Source: Campylobacter ureolyticus
GTDB taxonomy: Bacteria > Campylobacterota > Campylobacteria > Campylobacterales > Campylobacteraceae
Reading direction: 5' to 3'
Length of the DNA: 64,000 nt
Assembly: GCF_013372225.1 (NCBI RefSeq)
Contig: NZ_CP053832.1
Coordinates: forward strand, 558,001-622,000
Shown: positions 35,049 through 45,118 of the stretch, in pieces
Numbering within the stretch: position 1 is the first letter of the stretch
Layout: each line of letters begins with the position of its first letter
The notes under the pieces: generated by a model
What the model was told of the DNA's origin: nothing
What the model saw: the letters and a program-made list of their open reading frames with translations, nothing else
Databases searched by the model: none
Made by a program: the position numbers and the translations under genes

Positions 35049-36998
35049 TTAAAACAAAAGTGAGTTTCCGCCACCAGTTCCATCTTCATATCCTAAATCA
35101 AGTGGTAATGTATCTTGATAAGGAAGTGGTGAAGTTGTGGTATAAAGCTCATCTTTTCCTTTGTAAATTTTATGATAAACACCTTCTGGAGCATTGAAAT
35201 TTCTTTTTGTTTCTGGGTGAATTGTTAAGTAGTTTTCCATAAATTTTTTAAATACTGGGGCTGAACTTCTACCGCCAACTTCAACATATCGCATAGGTTT
35301 ATAGTTGTCATTTCCATACCAAACCATGACTAAAAGCTCAGGTGTATATCCACAAAACCATGCATCAATATTGTTATTTGAAGTGCCTGTTTTTCCAGCT
35401 ATTTCTATACCATTAACTTTTGCGTTTCTTGCAGTTCCTTCATTTACAACATCTTTCATCATATCAACCATTAAATATGCTTGTTCAGGTTTTGTAACAG
35501 TAACTTGCTCGGCTTTAAAAACAGTCTCAATACCACTAAAGCTAGTTGCTCGTTCTATAAATTTAGGTGTTGTAGCAATTCCACCACCTGCAAACATTGA
35601 GTAAAATTTAGAGTATTCTAAAGGTGAAATTCCATAACTTCCTAATGAAACTGAAAGTGCATATGGCATATTTCTAAAACCAGCTTCTTTTAGCCTGTCA
35701 ATTACATTTTTAACACCAAGTGAATGCATTAAATTTACAGTTGCTAAGTTTCTTGATTTTAAAAGTGCTCTTCGCATAGTTATGTAGCCTTCATAGTTTT
35801 TGCTAAAATTTTTTGGTGTCCACTCTTTATTTGAGCCATCATTAAAGCTTCTTGGAATATCTGGTATTTCGCTAGCTGGTGAATAACCCTCATCAAGGGC
35901 AATTTGATAAATAAAAGGCTTGAAACTTGATCCAGTTTGTCTTTGACTTTGTGTTGCACGATTAAAATTACTTTTTTGATAATCAACTCCACCAACAAGA
36001 GCTAAAATATCACCATTTATTGGATTTGTTACAATGATTGCACCATTTAACACGCTCTCATTTGCATCTTTATCTCTTTTTAAAATTTCATTATATCCCC
36101 AAACAAGAGCATCTCTTGCTAAATTTTGAACTTCTAAATCAACGCTTGTGTAAATTTTATATCCAGCTGTTTTTATATCTGGTAGAAATCTTGAAGCTTC
36201 TTTCATAACCTCATCTGCAACATAAGGAGCTTTATTTTTAGTTAGGCTATCATCATAAATAATAGGTTCTTCATTCATAGCAAGCTCATACTCATTTCTT
36301 CCTATCCATCCTATTTCATACATCCTCTCAACAACCCTATTTGCTCTTGATAAAGATAGGTCTAAATGCCTTGTTGGATCATAGCTACTTGGTGCTTTTG
36401 GAAGTCCTACAAGTATCGCTGCCTCTTTTAAACTAAGTTCATCTAAATCTTTTCTAAAATATCCTAAAGCTGCAGTTTTAATTCCATAATATCCATGCCC
36501 AAAATAAACTTCATTTAAATATCGTTCTAAAATTTGTTCTTTTGTTAGCTCATTTTCAAGTTTTAGAGCTAAAATTATCTCTTTTATCTTTCTATCGATT
36601 TTTTTCTCATTGCTTAAAGCTATGTTTTTTATAAGTTGTTGAGTTAGAGTAGAGGCTCCTTGTGTAAAACTCATAGTTTTTAAGTCTTTTATAATTGCCC
36701 TAAAAATAGCCTCAACATTTATTCCTTTATGTTCAAAAAAATTTGTATCTTCTATGGCAACAAGGGCTTCTATGACGCGTCCAGGAATATCATCATATTT
36801 TACATAAACTCTATTTTCTTCATCAAATACATTTGCTATGAGGTTGTTGTTTCTATCATAAATTTCAGTTGTAAGCTTTGGATGATAGTTAATGATAGCA
36901 TTCATATCATGTTTTACTTCTGTATAAAAATACATAAATATCCCGCCAGCCGCAAAAAAACACACCGCCATAAAGCCAAAAATAAATCTAACTATCAT
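35049..36998 (-). CDS. pbpA: Penicillin-binding protein 1A (glycosyltransferase/transpeptidase)
   Basis: Bifunctional class A PBP that polymerises and cross-links peptidoglycan. The 649-residue protein has a membrane anchor (residues about 4-26), the GT51 domain with AIEDTNFFEHKGI, FTQGASTLTQQLIKN and RYLNEVYFGHGYYG, and the transpeptidase domain with the Ser-X-X-Lys motif in TGSSFKPFIYQ, KSRNLATV and AGKTGTSN. Ends in a Gly-rich tail. Its ATG overlaps the maf stop by four bases. Confidence 0.95.
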   Translation of the reverse strand: MIVRFIFGFMAVCFFAAGGIFMYFYTEVKHDMNAIINYHPKLTTEIYDRNNNLIANVFDEENRVYVKYDDIPGRVIEALVAIEDTNFFEHKGINVEAIFRAIIKDLKTMSFTQGASTLTQQLIKNIALSNEKKIDRKIKEIILALKLENELTKEQILERYLNEVYFGHGYYGIKTAALGYFRKDLDELSLKEAAILVGLPKAPSSYDPTRHLDLSLSRANRVVERMYEIGWIGRNEYELAMNEEPIIYDDSLTKNKAPYVADEVMKEASRFLPDIKTAGYKIYTSVDLEVQNLARDALVWGYNEILKRDKDANESVLNGAIIVTNPINGDILALVGGVDYQKSNFNRATQSQRQTGSSFKPFIYQIALDEGYSPASEIPDIPRSFNDGSNKEWTPKNFSKNYEGYITMRRALLKSRNLATVNLMHSLGVKNVIDRLKEAGFRNMPYALSVSLGSYGISPLEYSKFYSMFAGGGIATTPKFIERATSFSGIETVFKAEQVTVTKPEQAYLMVDMMKDVVNEGTARNAKVNGIEIAGKTGTSNNNIDAWFCGYTPELLVMVWYGNDNYKPMRYVEVGGRSSAPVFKKFMENYLTIHPETKRNFNAPEGVYHKIYKGKDELYTTTSPLPYQDTLPLDLGYEDGTGGGNSLLF

Positions 36999-37537
36999 AT
37001 ATAAGCCTTTAAAATTTCAGCATTTAGTCCCATTGCTGTGCTTGTATTTCCTTTTTGTGATACAATATATTTTTTATTAAAACCTTCTATCATCATCGCT
37101 CCTGCTTTTCCAACATATTCTTTTTTGTCAATGTAGTTTTTTAAATCTTTTTCATCAAATTTTTTAAATCTAAAAGTTGTAATACTTAAATTTATAAGTT
37201 TGAGTTTTTTGTTTTCATAAATCATAGCCGTTATTACGCTTGCTTCGTTGCCGCTTTGTTTTTTAAGCATATAAAAAGCATCTTCATCATTTTTTGCTTT
37301 ACCAAAAATTTCATTATCAACTATAACTGAGCTATCGGCAAAAAGTAAATTTTCTAAATTTGGATAAACTTTTTTAAATTGTAAATATTTAGCACAAACA
37401 ACATTATAGGCATAAGTTAAAGGCTCTTTTTTTATAATATAGCTTTCATCATAATTAAATAAAATTTGTTTAAAATCAAATCCAAAATCTTTTAAAATTT
37501 TTGCTCTAGTTTTTGAGCTTGATGCTAAATTTATCAT
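36995..37537 (-). CDS. maf: Maf-family nucleotide pyrophosphatase
   Basis: Probable house-cleaning enzyme that hydrolyses non-canonical nucleoside triphosphates. The 180-residue protein begins INLASSSKTRAKILKDFG (the conserved SxSxxR start), and has LLFADSSVIVDNEIFGKAKN and the late KAGAMMIEGF, matching Maf/HAM1 architecture. It overlaps both neighbours by four bases, forming a unit with the membrane-protein gene upstream and pbp1A downstream. Confidence 0.9.
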   Translation of the reverse strand: MINLASSSKTRAKILKDFGFDFKQILFNYDESYIIKKEPLTYAYNVVCAKYLQFKKVYPNLENLLFADSSVIVDNEIFGKAKNDEDAFYMLKKQSGNEASVITAMIYENKKLKLINLSITTFRFKKFDEKDLKNYIDKKEYVGKAGAMMIEGFNKKYIVSQKGNTSTAMGLNAEILKAYI

Positions 37538-37974
37538 TTAAAACTCACTATAACAACTCCTAAATAAGTGCTTATAAGTAAAAGCACAATATCAAGGACT
37601 ATAAAGTAATTTACAGCAATTATCAAGTGCTCGTTCATCTCATCATAGTCGGATTTTTTATAACATTCTTTTGCAAGGAAAAATCTATAAATTATATAGC
37701 TAAAATTACAAAGCAGTAAAAAAGCAATTGCATATTTTGTATTTATAACACTTTCTATCATTGGATCCGAAAATTTAAAATCTCCATTTTGAGATAGTAA
37801 AAAACCAGTTAACACTGTAACACTAAATGTTATAAAAAAGGCAATTGCCAAATTTTTGCAAGATTTAAAAATAAAACTATAATTTTTTTCTAAGTTTAAA
37901 AACCTAGTTATACAGATTATTAAACCTTGCAAAGTTATAAGTACTACGATAGAAACAATATGCAAAAACGGCAA
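37534..37974 (-). CDS. Membrane protein of unknown function
   Basis: The 146-residue protein has four hydrophobic helices (about residues 5-25, 45-62, 80-100 and 118-142) and no motif I know. The first usable start is TTG at 37974; the frame is open further upstream into the end of alaS but offers no standard start there. It lies between alaS and maf on the same strand and overlaps maf by four bases. Function unknown. Confidence 0.75.
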   Translation of the reverse strand: MPFLHIVSIVVLITLQGLIICITRFLNLEKNYSFIFKSCKNLAIAFFITFSVTVLTGFLLSQNGDFKFSDPMIESVINTKYAIAFLLLCNFSYIIYRFFLAKECYKKSDYDEMNEHLIIAVNYFIVLDIVLLLISTYLGVVIVSFK

Positions 37975-38015
37975 AATATGGCCTATTCTTGCAAATGAGC
38001 TATCAATTTCGTTTG

Positions 38016-40556
38016 TTAAGATAGTTTTTCCTTTATATATTTTAGACCAAATTTCAAAGCTTCTTTGCTTTTTGAGATATCTTTTCCACCAGCTGTTGCA
38101 AAGTCATCTCGTCCACCACCATTTCCACCGACAATTAAAGCAGTTTGTTTTACTAAATCCCCAGCTTTTATAGGAGCATTTTTAACTCCTGCACAAAGCG
38201 TGATTTTATCATCTTTAATGTTTTCAAGTAAAACTACAACTTTTTCATATCTATTTTTAAGCTCATCAATTTTAGTTTTTATATCGCCATCAAATTCGCT
38301 AACTATTACATTCACTCCATTTATGTTATGAACTTCAAACTCTTTATTGTTTGAGGTTTTTTTAAGCTCATTTTTAAGCTCTTTTATCTCGTTTTTAAGC
38401 TTGTCAATGGCAATAAGTGGTTCGTTTGATTTAAGTTCTGAGTTTATTGTCTCTAACTCATCTCTTAAATGGTTTGTGTAATTTATTACTTCTTTACTGC
38501 AAATTGCTTCTATTCTTCTAACTCCAGCACTTACACCACTTTCTTTTGTAATTAAAAATGCTCCAATTTCAGAAGTATTTTTTACATGTGTTCCACCGCA
38601 AAGCTCTTTGCTAAAGTCACCAAAACTCAAAACTCTTACTTTATTTGCATATTTTTCTCCAAATAAAGCAATTGCACCACTTTTTTTAGCTTCACTTAGT
38701 TCCAAAATTTCAGTTTTAGCAGGAATAGCTTTTAAAATTTCAAAATTTACCAAATTTTCAACTTCTTTAATTTCTTCAAAATTCATAGCTTTTGGATGAG
38801 TAAAATCAAATCTTAATCTACTTGCTTCTACGCTACTTCCAGCTTGTGATATATGATCTCCTAAAACTTTTCTTAGTGCTGCGTGAAGTAGGTGAGTAGC
38901 ACTGTGATTTCGTTTTATCATCTCTCTTTCATATCCAACAACGGCTTTTATTATTTGATTTGTTTTGAAATTCTCAGTTGCTTTAAGAAAAGATAAATTC
39001 AAATCGAAAAATTTCTCAGTTTTTAAAACCTCACTTTTTCCAATAGTGCCTTTATCGCCACATTGTCCACCACTTGTTGCATAAAATGGAGTATTGTCTA
39101 GCATTATCCAACCATTTTCACCATTTTTAAGCTCGTCTATTATTTTAAAATTTTCATCTAAAATAGCTAAAATTTTAGCTTCACATTCTAGTTTATCATA
39201 GCCAACAAAATTATTTTTACCAAATTTTTCTAAAAGATTTTTAAAGTCACCTTCTGTTTTTGCCTTATCCCCACTTCCTTTCCAGCTAGCTTTTGAGCGG
39301 AGTTTTTGCTCTTTCATAAGTTCATCAAACTTAGCCTCATCAACTTTTAAATTTGACTCTCTTAGCATATCGGCAGTTAAATCAAGCGGAAAACCATAAG
39401 TATCATAAAGTTTAAACGCAACTTCGCCACTAAAAATATCTTTTGTGTTTTTAAGCTCTTCATTAAATAGCTCAATTCCAGATGCTATTGTTGTATAAAA
39501 TCTTTCTTCTTCAAGTTTTATAAGCTCTTTTACAAACTCTTTTTTATCATTTAAGTAAGAGTAGTGTGAACCCATAACTTCACACACAATATCTACTAAT
39601 TTATACATAAATGGCTCTTTTAGTCCAAGTAAATATCCATGTCTTACAGCTCTTCTTAAAATCCTTCTTAAAACATATCCACGACCTTCTTTATCGAAGT
39701 TTGTACCTTGAGCTAGTAAAAACACAGTTGATCTTATATGATCTGCAATAACTCTATAACTTGCTCCTTTGTCATATTCGTATTTAATGCCTACGAGATT
39801 TTCAATTTCTTTAATTATTGGCATAAAAAGTGAGCTATCAAAGTTACTAAAAACTCCCTCTTTTATAGCAACAACCCTTTCAAGTCCCATTCCAGTATCA
39901 ATACTTGGTTTTGGAAGTTTTGATACATTTCCTTTTTCATCTTTTTCAAACTGCATAAAAACTAAATTCCAAATTTCCAAAAACCTATCGCCATCACCAC
40001 CCATATAATCTTCATCAGAGTGAAATTTCTCACTTCCTTGATCATAAAAAATTTCACTACATGGCCCACAAGGTCCAGTTTCTCCCATGGCCCAGAAGTT
40101 ATCTTTATCTCCAAATTTATAAATTCTTTCTTTATCAATGTGGGTTTGCCAAATTTCATAAGCCTCATCATCACTTTCATGAACTGTTACATAAAGCCTA
40201 TCTTTAGGAAGTTTTAAAACCTCAGTTATAAACTCCCACGCATAAGAAATAGCTTCTTTTTTAAAGTATTCTCCAAAACTAAAATTTCCAAGCATTTCAA
40301 AAAAAGTATGATGTCTAGCGGTGTATCCGACATTATCAAGGTCATTGTGCTTTCCACCAGCTCTTATACAAGTTTGGCAACTTGTTCTAATTGGTGGAGT
40401 AGGGCGAGGAACTTTTCCTGTAAAAATATCTTTAAACGGAACCATTCCCGCGTTTGTAAAAAGTAATGAGTCATCATTTGGTACTAACGCGGCACTTGGA
40501 ACAACCTCATGCCCTTTGCTTTTAAAAAAATCTAAATATGCCTTTCTAACATCCAT
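38016..40556 (-). CDS. alaS: Alanyl-tRNA synthetase
   Basis: Charges tRNA-Ala and edits mischarged Ser/Gly. The 846-residue protein has the class II core ([24 protein letters not shown]), the editing domain with [11 protein letters not shown] and the CGGTH zinc motif (about 655), and a C-terminal DHHA1-type domain with a Lys/Glu coiled coil and [15 protein letters not shown]. Length is normal. Ribosome site AGGATAA. Confidence 0.98.
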   Translation of the reverse strand: MDVRKAYLDFFKSKGHEVVPSAALVPNDDSLLFTNAGMVPFKDIFTGKVPRPTPPIRTSCQTCIRAGGKHNDLDNVGYTARHHTFFEMLGNFSFGEYFKKEAISYAWEFITEVLKLPKDRLYVTVHESDDEAYEIWQTHIDKERIYKFGDKDNFWAMGETGPCGPCSEIFYDQGSEKFHSDEDYMGGDGDRFLEIWNLVFMQFEKDEKGNVSKLPKPSIDTGMGLERVVAIKEGVFSNFDSSLFMPIIKEIENLVGIKYEYDKGASYRVIADHIRSTVFLLAQGTNFDKEGRGYVLRRILRRAVRHGYLLGLKEPFMYKLVDIVCEVMGSHYSYLNDKKEFVKELIKLEEERFYTTIASGIELFNEELKNTKDIFSGEVAFKLYDTYGFPLDLTADMLRESNLKVDEAKFDELMKEQKLRSKASWKGSGDKAKTEGDFKNLLEKFGKNNFVGYDKLECEAKILAILDENFKIIDELKNGENGWIMLDNTPFYATSGGQCGDKGTIGKSEVLKTEKFFDLNLSFLKATENFKTNQIIKAVVGYEREMIKRNHSATHLLHAALRKVLGDHISQAGSSVEASRLRFDFTHPKAMNFEEIKEVENLVNFEILKAIPAKTEILELSEAKKSGAIALFGEKYANKVRVLSFGDFSKELCGGTHVKNTSEIGAFLITKESGVSAGVRRIEAICSKEVINYTNHLRDELETINSELKSNEPLIAIDKLKNEIKELKNELKKTSNNKEFEVHNINGVNVIVSEFDGDIKTKIDELKNRYEKVVVLLENIKDDKITLCAGVKNAPIKAGDLVKQTALIVGGNGGGRDDFATAGGKDISKSKEALKFGLKYIKEKLS

Positions 40557-40694
40557 AAAATTTATCCTAACTTTATATAAAATTTTTAAAGCTCATTTTA
40601 TCTAAAAATTATTAAATTTAAGCTTTTTGAGTTAAATTTGAAGTTTATTTAGTCAAATTTAGGATGTAAAAACTAAATATTTATTGAGTTAAGA

Positions 40695-40700
40695 TATAAT
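40695..40700 (+). promoter_or_regulatory. Predicted -10 box of the oxidoreductase-hemH operon
   Basis: A perfect TATAAT lies 29 bases before the ATG at 40730, in the 170-bp divergent gap from alaS. Confidence 0.55.
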
Positions 40701-40729
40701 AGTTTTTAAACAAAAACTCAAGGATTTTG

Positions 40730-41602
40730 ATGAAGAAAAAGATTTCGATAATTGGACTTGGAAAAATCGGTAAAAAACACTTTAGCGAGCTTAGAAGATC
40801 TGATTATTTTGAACTTGTTGGGGTCTGCGATAAGGATGAAAAGCTTGATAATTTTGCAAGATTTGAGTTTTTTAACGATATTGAAAATATGTTTGTAACT
40901 TCAAAGCCTCAAGCTGTAATAATAGCAACGCCATCAAAAACACATAAAGAAATCATTTTAAAATCTATGAAGTATGTAAAAAATATATTTGTTGAAAGCC
41001 CCTGTACTGAGAATTTAGAGCAAGTTAGAGAGATGCGCTATGCAGCAAATACAAGTCAAACAAAAATAGCTGTTGGTTTTAATGAAAGATTTAATCCTAC
41101 CGTAATATCTCTTTTAAGAGAATTTAAAAAAGAAAATGAAGAAATTTATTCTATTAGCATTATTAGATCTTGTGATTGCGGTGAAGATATAGATATAATA
41201 GATGATTTGCTTTTAAAAGATTTGGATTTAGTAAGATTTATTTTAAAAACCGAAATTAGTAATATTGATGTTAAAAAATCATCTTTTAAAAATAAAAAAG
41301 TTGCTTCATCAAATTTAAAAACTAAAAATGGAATTTTGGTTAATATAATTTCTGGATCTTTATATCCAATAGATAGAGTTTTTATGGAAATTTCAGCCAA
41401 AAGTGGTGTTTATCTTGCTGATTTAGTAAATTTTACACTTCATAAGATCACAATGAATGGAAGAGTAAATTTAAGAGTTGAAAATGAGGATTTTTCCATA
41501 AGGAATGAACATAAGTATTTTTTAGATGTTTGTGAAAATAAAGAGTTTGGAAATTTAGCAAATATGGAAGATGTGATAAAAATAAGGGAGATTTTAAGAT
41601 GA
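40730..41602 (+). CDS. Gfo/Idh/MocA-family oxidoreductase
   Basis: NAD(P)-dependent dehydrogenase of unknown substrate. The ~290-residue protein has the Rossmann start ISIIGLGKIGKKHFSEL, the typical VIIATPSKTHKEI and KNIFVESPCTENLEQ, where the usual EKP is ESP, so the catalytic Lys of the family is replaced by Ser. ATG at 40730 is preferred over TTG at 40727 because of AAGGA spacing. It overlaps hemH by four bases; C. jejuni has an oxidoreductase gene next to hemH. Confidence 0.85.
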   Translation: MKKKISIIGLGKIGKKHFSELRRSDYFELVGVCDKDEKLDNFARFEFFNDIENMFVTSKPQAVIIATPSKTHKEIILKSMKYVKNIFVESPCTENLEQVREMRYAANTSQTKIAVGFNERFNPTVISLLREFKKENEEIYSISIIRSCDCGEDIDIIDDLLLKDLDLVRFILKTEISNIDVKKSSFKNKKVASSNLKTKNGILVNIISGSLYPIDRVFMEISAKSGVYLADLVNFTLHKITMNGRVNLRVENEDFSIRNEHKYFLDVCENKEFGNLANMEDVIKIREILR

Positions 41603-42540
41603 AAAAAGTAGTTTTACTTCTAAATATGGGAGGACCAAACAATCTTGATGAAGTTAATGTTTTTTTAAAAAATATGTTTAATGATAAATATATTTTAAAT
41701 ATTAAAAATGAAAAACTAAGAGATAAAATTTCATCACTAATAGCATTTTTAAGAAAAAAACCAGCAACTAAAAACTATGAATTAATCGGTGGAAAATCAC
41801 CACTAGTTGATACTACAGCTTCTTTGGTTGAAAAACTATCTAAAACAAAAGAGTATGAGTTTGATTTTATTATGCGTTATACTCCTCCATTTGCAAAAGA
41901 TGTGCTCAAAAAGTATAAAGGATATGATGAAATTGTGTTATTTCCTCTTTATCCACATCATTCTATTACAACTGTTGTTTCTAGTTTAGAAGATGCAAAA
42001 GACTGGATTAATGAGCTTAATATAAATGCAAATATAAAAATAATTGATGTCTTTTTTAATGATTTGGAATATAATAAAATCATAATCAACTCAATCAAAA
42101 ATGAAATTTATGGTATAAACGAAAATGAAGTTTCTGATATAGCTTTGATTTTTTCGGCTCATTCTTTACCAAAAAGTATTATAAAAAATGGTGATTTATA
42201 TGAAAGAAATATTAAAGCCCATATTGAAATTTTGTCAAATTTAATTAAAAAAGAGAGTATTGATTTTAAAGATATTAAGCTAGCTTATCAATCTCGTCTT
42301 GGGCCAGTAAAATGGCTTGAGCCAAATTTGAGTTTTGTTTTGCCACTTTGTGCTTCAAAGAAAGCTTTAATTTATCCACTTTCATTTTGTATTGATAACT
42401 CAGAAACTATTTGTGAACTTGATATAGAATATAGAAAAATAGCAAACAAAAGTGGGTTTAAATATTATAGGGTTTGCAAATGCCCAAATGATAGTAATGA
42501 ATTTGTAAATTTTATAGTAAATAAAGTGCAAAATTTATAA
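41599..42540 (+). CDS. hemH: Ferrochelatase
   Basis: Inserts iron into protoporphyrin IX, the last heme-synthesis step. The 313-residue protein has LLNMGGPNNLDEV at residues 6-18, KPATKNYELIGGKSPL, VLFPLYPHHS (the conserved PHxS segment) and the catalytic-site LIFSAHSLPKSII, and ends within the normal family range. Heme supply fits the heavily heme-loaded proteins at 45-53 kb. Confidence 0.97.
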   Translation: MKKVVLLLNMGGPNNLDEVNVFLKNMFNDKYILNIKNEKLRDKISSLIAFLRKKPATKNYELIGGKSPLVDTTASLVEKLSKTKEYEFDFIMRYTPPFAKDVLKKYKGYDEIVLFPLYPHHSITTVVSSLEDAKDWINELNINANIKIIDVFFNDLEYNKIIINSIKNEIYGINENEVSDIALIFSAHSLPKSIIKNGDLYERNIKAHIEILSNLIKKESIDFKDIKLAYQSRLGPVKWLEPNLSFVLPLCASKKALIYPLSFCIDNSETICELDIEYRKIANKSGFKYYRVCKCPNDSNEFVNFIVNKVQNL

Positions 42541-42560
42541 GGCAAATTTCTAGATTTGCC
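42541..42560. terminator. Possible weak terminator between hemH and ftsI
   Basis: GGCAAAT at 42541-42547 pairs with ATTTGCC at 42554-42560 in the 20-bp gap between convergent genes. There is no long T-run, so termination may be weak. Confidence 0.4.
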
Positions 42561-44375
42561 CTAGTCTTTAATATCTTTTAAAATTTCATGGTCAATTTCT
42601 TCAAAATTTTTATCTTCAAAAGGTTTTAGATAATTATCCTTTATGAGCAAATCAATTATTTCTTTAAAAACAGGGAGTGCATTTTGTGCTGCGTAGTAAC
42701 TTCCTTTTTTAGGCTCTCTTACTAAAACACCTATTGTATAACTTACATTACTATCATTTGCAAAACCAAAAAATGAGCTGTTATAAAGCCTTGTGTATTC
42801 GCCTTTTTGTGCTATTCTTGCAGTTCCTGTTTTGCCACCAACAACAAGCCCTTTTGTTATTGCTTTTCTTCCAGTGCCTTTATTTACAGTTTCTATTAAT
42901 ATATGTTTTATAGCATCAGCTGTTTTTTTAGAAATTACCTCTTTTTCAACAGGTTCATTTAAATTATAAATTTTTCCATCTTTTTGCAATTGTTTTACAA
43001 CTCTTGGAGTTATCATAACGCCATCATTGTTATAAATAGCAAAAGCATTTAAAATTTGCATAAAAGTTGCTTGCAAGCCATATCCGTAACTAATAGTTGC
43101 TTTATTTGAAGTATTTTGTAGCATGTTTAAAGTAGGTATATTTCCAGTTTGTTCATAAGGCATATCAATACCTGTTTTATGGGATAAATTATACTTTAAA
43201 AGCCCTTCAAAAAGCTTTATATTGTCTAGTTTTGAAGTGATTTCTATCATGCCTATATTTGATGATTTTACAACAACATCTGTTGCACTTAGGCTTTTTT
43301 GTGGGCTTGTATCTTTTATAATTCTCGAGCCAAGTTTATATGAGCCATTATGTGTATTTATAATGTCATTTAAGCCAACTTTATTATTTTCATACACAAT
43401 TGAAAAAATTATTGGTTTTATAACAGAGCCTGGCTCATAGGGATATTCAGTAGCAGTTAAGTTTAAAGCATCATAATCTTTTCTTGTTATATTTGATGGA
43501 TTATAACGCATAGATGTTGCAAGAGTTAAAATTTCTCCAGTTTTTGAGTTCATAATGGCTACTACAATTTCAGTTGCATCGTATTTTAAAGCATTTTTGC
43601 TTAGTAAAAGTTCAATTTCTTTTTGAAGCTTTAAAGGGATATTTAAAACAGCATCATAACCATCTTCTCTAATTGATTTTATAGAGTTTTTTTCAATTAT
43701 TATATTATTTCCTATATCTCTTGGACCTTTTAAAATTTGATCTTTTATGGCAAAAAGATAGTAATCATAAAATTTTTCAACACCTTTTACACCTCTTACC
43801 CTTGTTATATCACCAACTTCAACTTTTTTTATATATCCTAAAAATGGACTCATACTATCACCTGCTAGATAGCGCCTGTTTTCTCCACTTTCTATTATAC
43901 TCATTCCAATTGGTGGATGAAATTTTCCATCTTTTGTCATAAAAGAAATAAAAACTTTTTTTTGATTTAGTGTATGGGCAAGTTCTTTTAAATGAGTTGC
44001 TATTTTTGGACTGATTTTATAAGATAAAACTACTCTTCCTTTAGTGTTTTGAATCAGCTTTTTAACTCTTTTTGGTTTATCATTTGTATAAATGGTATAA
44101 AGCTTTACAAAAAGATCAAGCTTGTCTTTATCTATACTTCTTGTATCAACTTCAACTTTATAAAGCTTTTGTGATCTTGCTACTTTATAGCCATCAAGTG
44201 AGATTATGCTTCCTCTTATTGCGCTAGTTTTATCGCTACTTTGAAGCTTGGGTAAATTTCTTTGTGAACTTGACCAATAAAATACAACTGTTAAAAAAAT
44301 TAAAAGTATTATAGGAGTAAGTAAAAATTTAATTAACCAACTACCTAATTTATTGTCTTTTTTTCTTTGCATCAA
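42561..44375 (-). CDS. ftsI: Division-specific transpeptidase FtsI (PBP3)
   Basis: Septal peptidoglycan cross-linking enzyme, class B. The 604-residue protein has an N-terminal membrane helix (about 14-30), a pedestal domain, and the transpeptidase motifs EPGSVIKPIIF (catalytic Ser), KSSNIGMIE and GGKTGTARIA. No PASTA repeats. It could alternatively be an elongation PBP2, but the SSN/KTGT spacing and lack of a GXXEKW-like start favour FtsI. Confidence 0.9.
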   Translation of the reverse strand: MMQRKKDNKLGSWLIKFLLTPIILLIFLTVVFYWSSSQRNLPKLQSSDKTSAIRGSIISLDGYKVARSQKLYKVEVDTRSIDKDKLDLFVKLYTIYTNDKPKRVKKLIQNTKGRVVLSYKISPKIATHLKELAHTLNQKKVFISFMTKDGKFHPPIGMSIIESGENRRYLAGDSMSPFLGYIKKVEVGDITRVRGVKGVEKFYDYYLFAIKDQILKGPRDIGNNIIIEKNSIKSIREDGYDAVLNIPLKLQKEIELLLSKNALKYDATEIVVAIMNSKTGEILTLATSMRYNPSNITRKDYDALNLTATEYPYEPGSVIKPIIFSIVYENNKVGLNDIINTHNGSYKLGSRIIKDTSPQKSLSATDVVVKSSNIGMIEITSKLDNIKLFEGLLKYNLSHKTGIDMPYEQTGNIPTLNMLQNTSNKATISYGYGLQATFMQILNAFAIYNNDGVMITPRVVKQLQKDGKIYNLNEPVEKEVISKKTADAIKHILIETVNKGTGRKAITKGLVVGGKTGTARIAQKGEYTRLYNSSFFGFANDSNVSYTIGVLVREPKKGSYYAAQNALPVFKEIIDLLIKDNYLKPFEDKNFEEIDHEILKDIKD

Positions 44376-44421
44376 ATTTCCCTAGATTAAAACCATAATT
44401 ATATAAATTTAAACTTAGTTT

Positions 44422-45084
44422 TTAGTTATAAAAAGGTTTAAATTTTTTAAAATCCAAATTAGTATTTTCATCTATAAGCTTATAGTAGATTGTTAAAAAC
44501 TCTTTTTGAGAAATTTCTTTTGCGCCCATAAATTTAAGATGAGGATTTATAACTTGAGCATCGATTAAAAAACCATATTTTTCAAGATTTTTACCTAAAT
44601 TTATTAATGCCACTTTTGAAGCTTCTTTTTTTATACTAACCATACTTTCTCCACAAAAAACTTTACCAAAAATAAGCCCATAAAGCCCTCCTATTAATTC
44701 ATTTTCAAAATAAACTTCAACACTATGGGCTATGCCTAAATTTGCAAGTTTTATATATGCTTTTAACATTTCATCACTTAGCCAAGTTTCATTTTTATCT
44801 CTTGATTTATAACATAAATTTATTAAAGATGTAAAATCATGGTCAAATTTAACTTCATATTTTTTTAAAAATGGTTTTGTTGATTTATGTAGTTTTATTT
44901 CATCTGGGAAAAATATAGCTCTTTTTTGTGGAGAGTGCCAAATTATTGGATTTCCTGGCATAAACCAAGGAAAATATCCATTTTTATAAGCTGTTATTAT
45001 TGTATTTGGTTCCAAATCCCCACCAATACAAAAAGATGCCTCTTTTGGAAGTATGGCAGGGTTTGGAAAAATATATTTTTTCAT
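44422..45084 (-). CDS. aat: Leucyl/phenylalanyl-tRNA-protein transferase
   Basis: Adds Leu or Phe to proteins with N-terminal Arg or Lys, creating N-degrons for ClpS-ClpAP. The 220-residue protein has GGDLEPNTIITAYKNGYFPWF (family start), WHSPQKRAIF, GIAHSVEVYFENELIGGLYG and GKVFCGESMVSIKKEASK. In C. jejuni I recall aat next to clpA-clpS; here they are 10 kb apart, split by ccsBA-mccA-thiC. Confidence 0.96.
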   Translation of the reverse strand: MKKYIFPNPAILPKEASFCIGGDLEPNTIITAYKNGYFPWFMPGNPIIWHSPQKRAIFFPDEIKLHKSTKPFLKKYEVKFDHDFTSLINLCYKSRDKNETWLSDEMLKAYIKLANLGIAHSVEVYFENELIGGLYGLIFGKVFCGESMVSIKKEASKVALINLGKNLEKYGFLIDAQVINPHLKFMGAKEISQKEFLTIYYKLIDENTNLDFKKFKPFYN

Positions 45085-45091
45085 ATTTTAA

Positions 45092-45116
45092 TTAAAAGGA
45101 CAGAAAGCCCTTTTAA
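45092..45116 (-). terminator. Possible terminator after ccsBA
   Basis: TTAAAAGG at 45092-45099 pairs with CCTTTTAA at 45109-45116. On the reverse strand it follows the ccsBA stop and precedes the aat ATG in a T-rich context. Stem is short, so confidence is modest. Confidence 0.4.
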
Positions 45117-45118
45117 AT

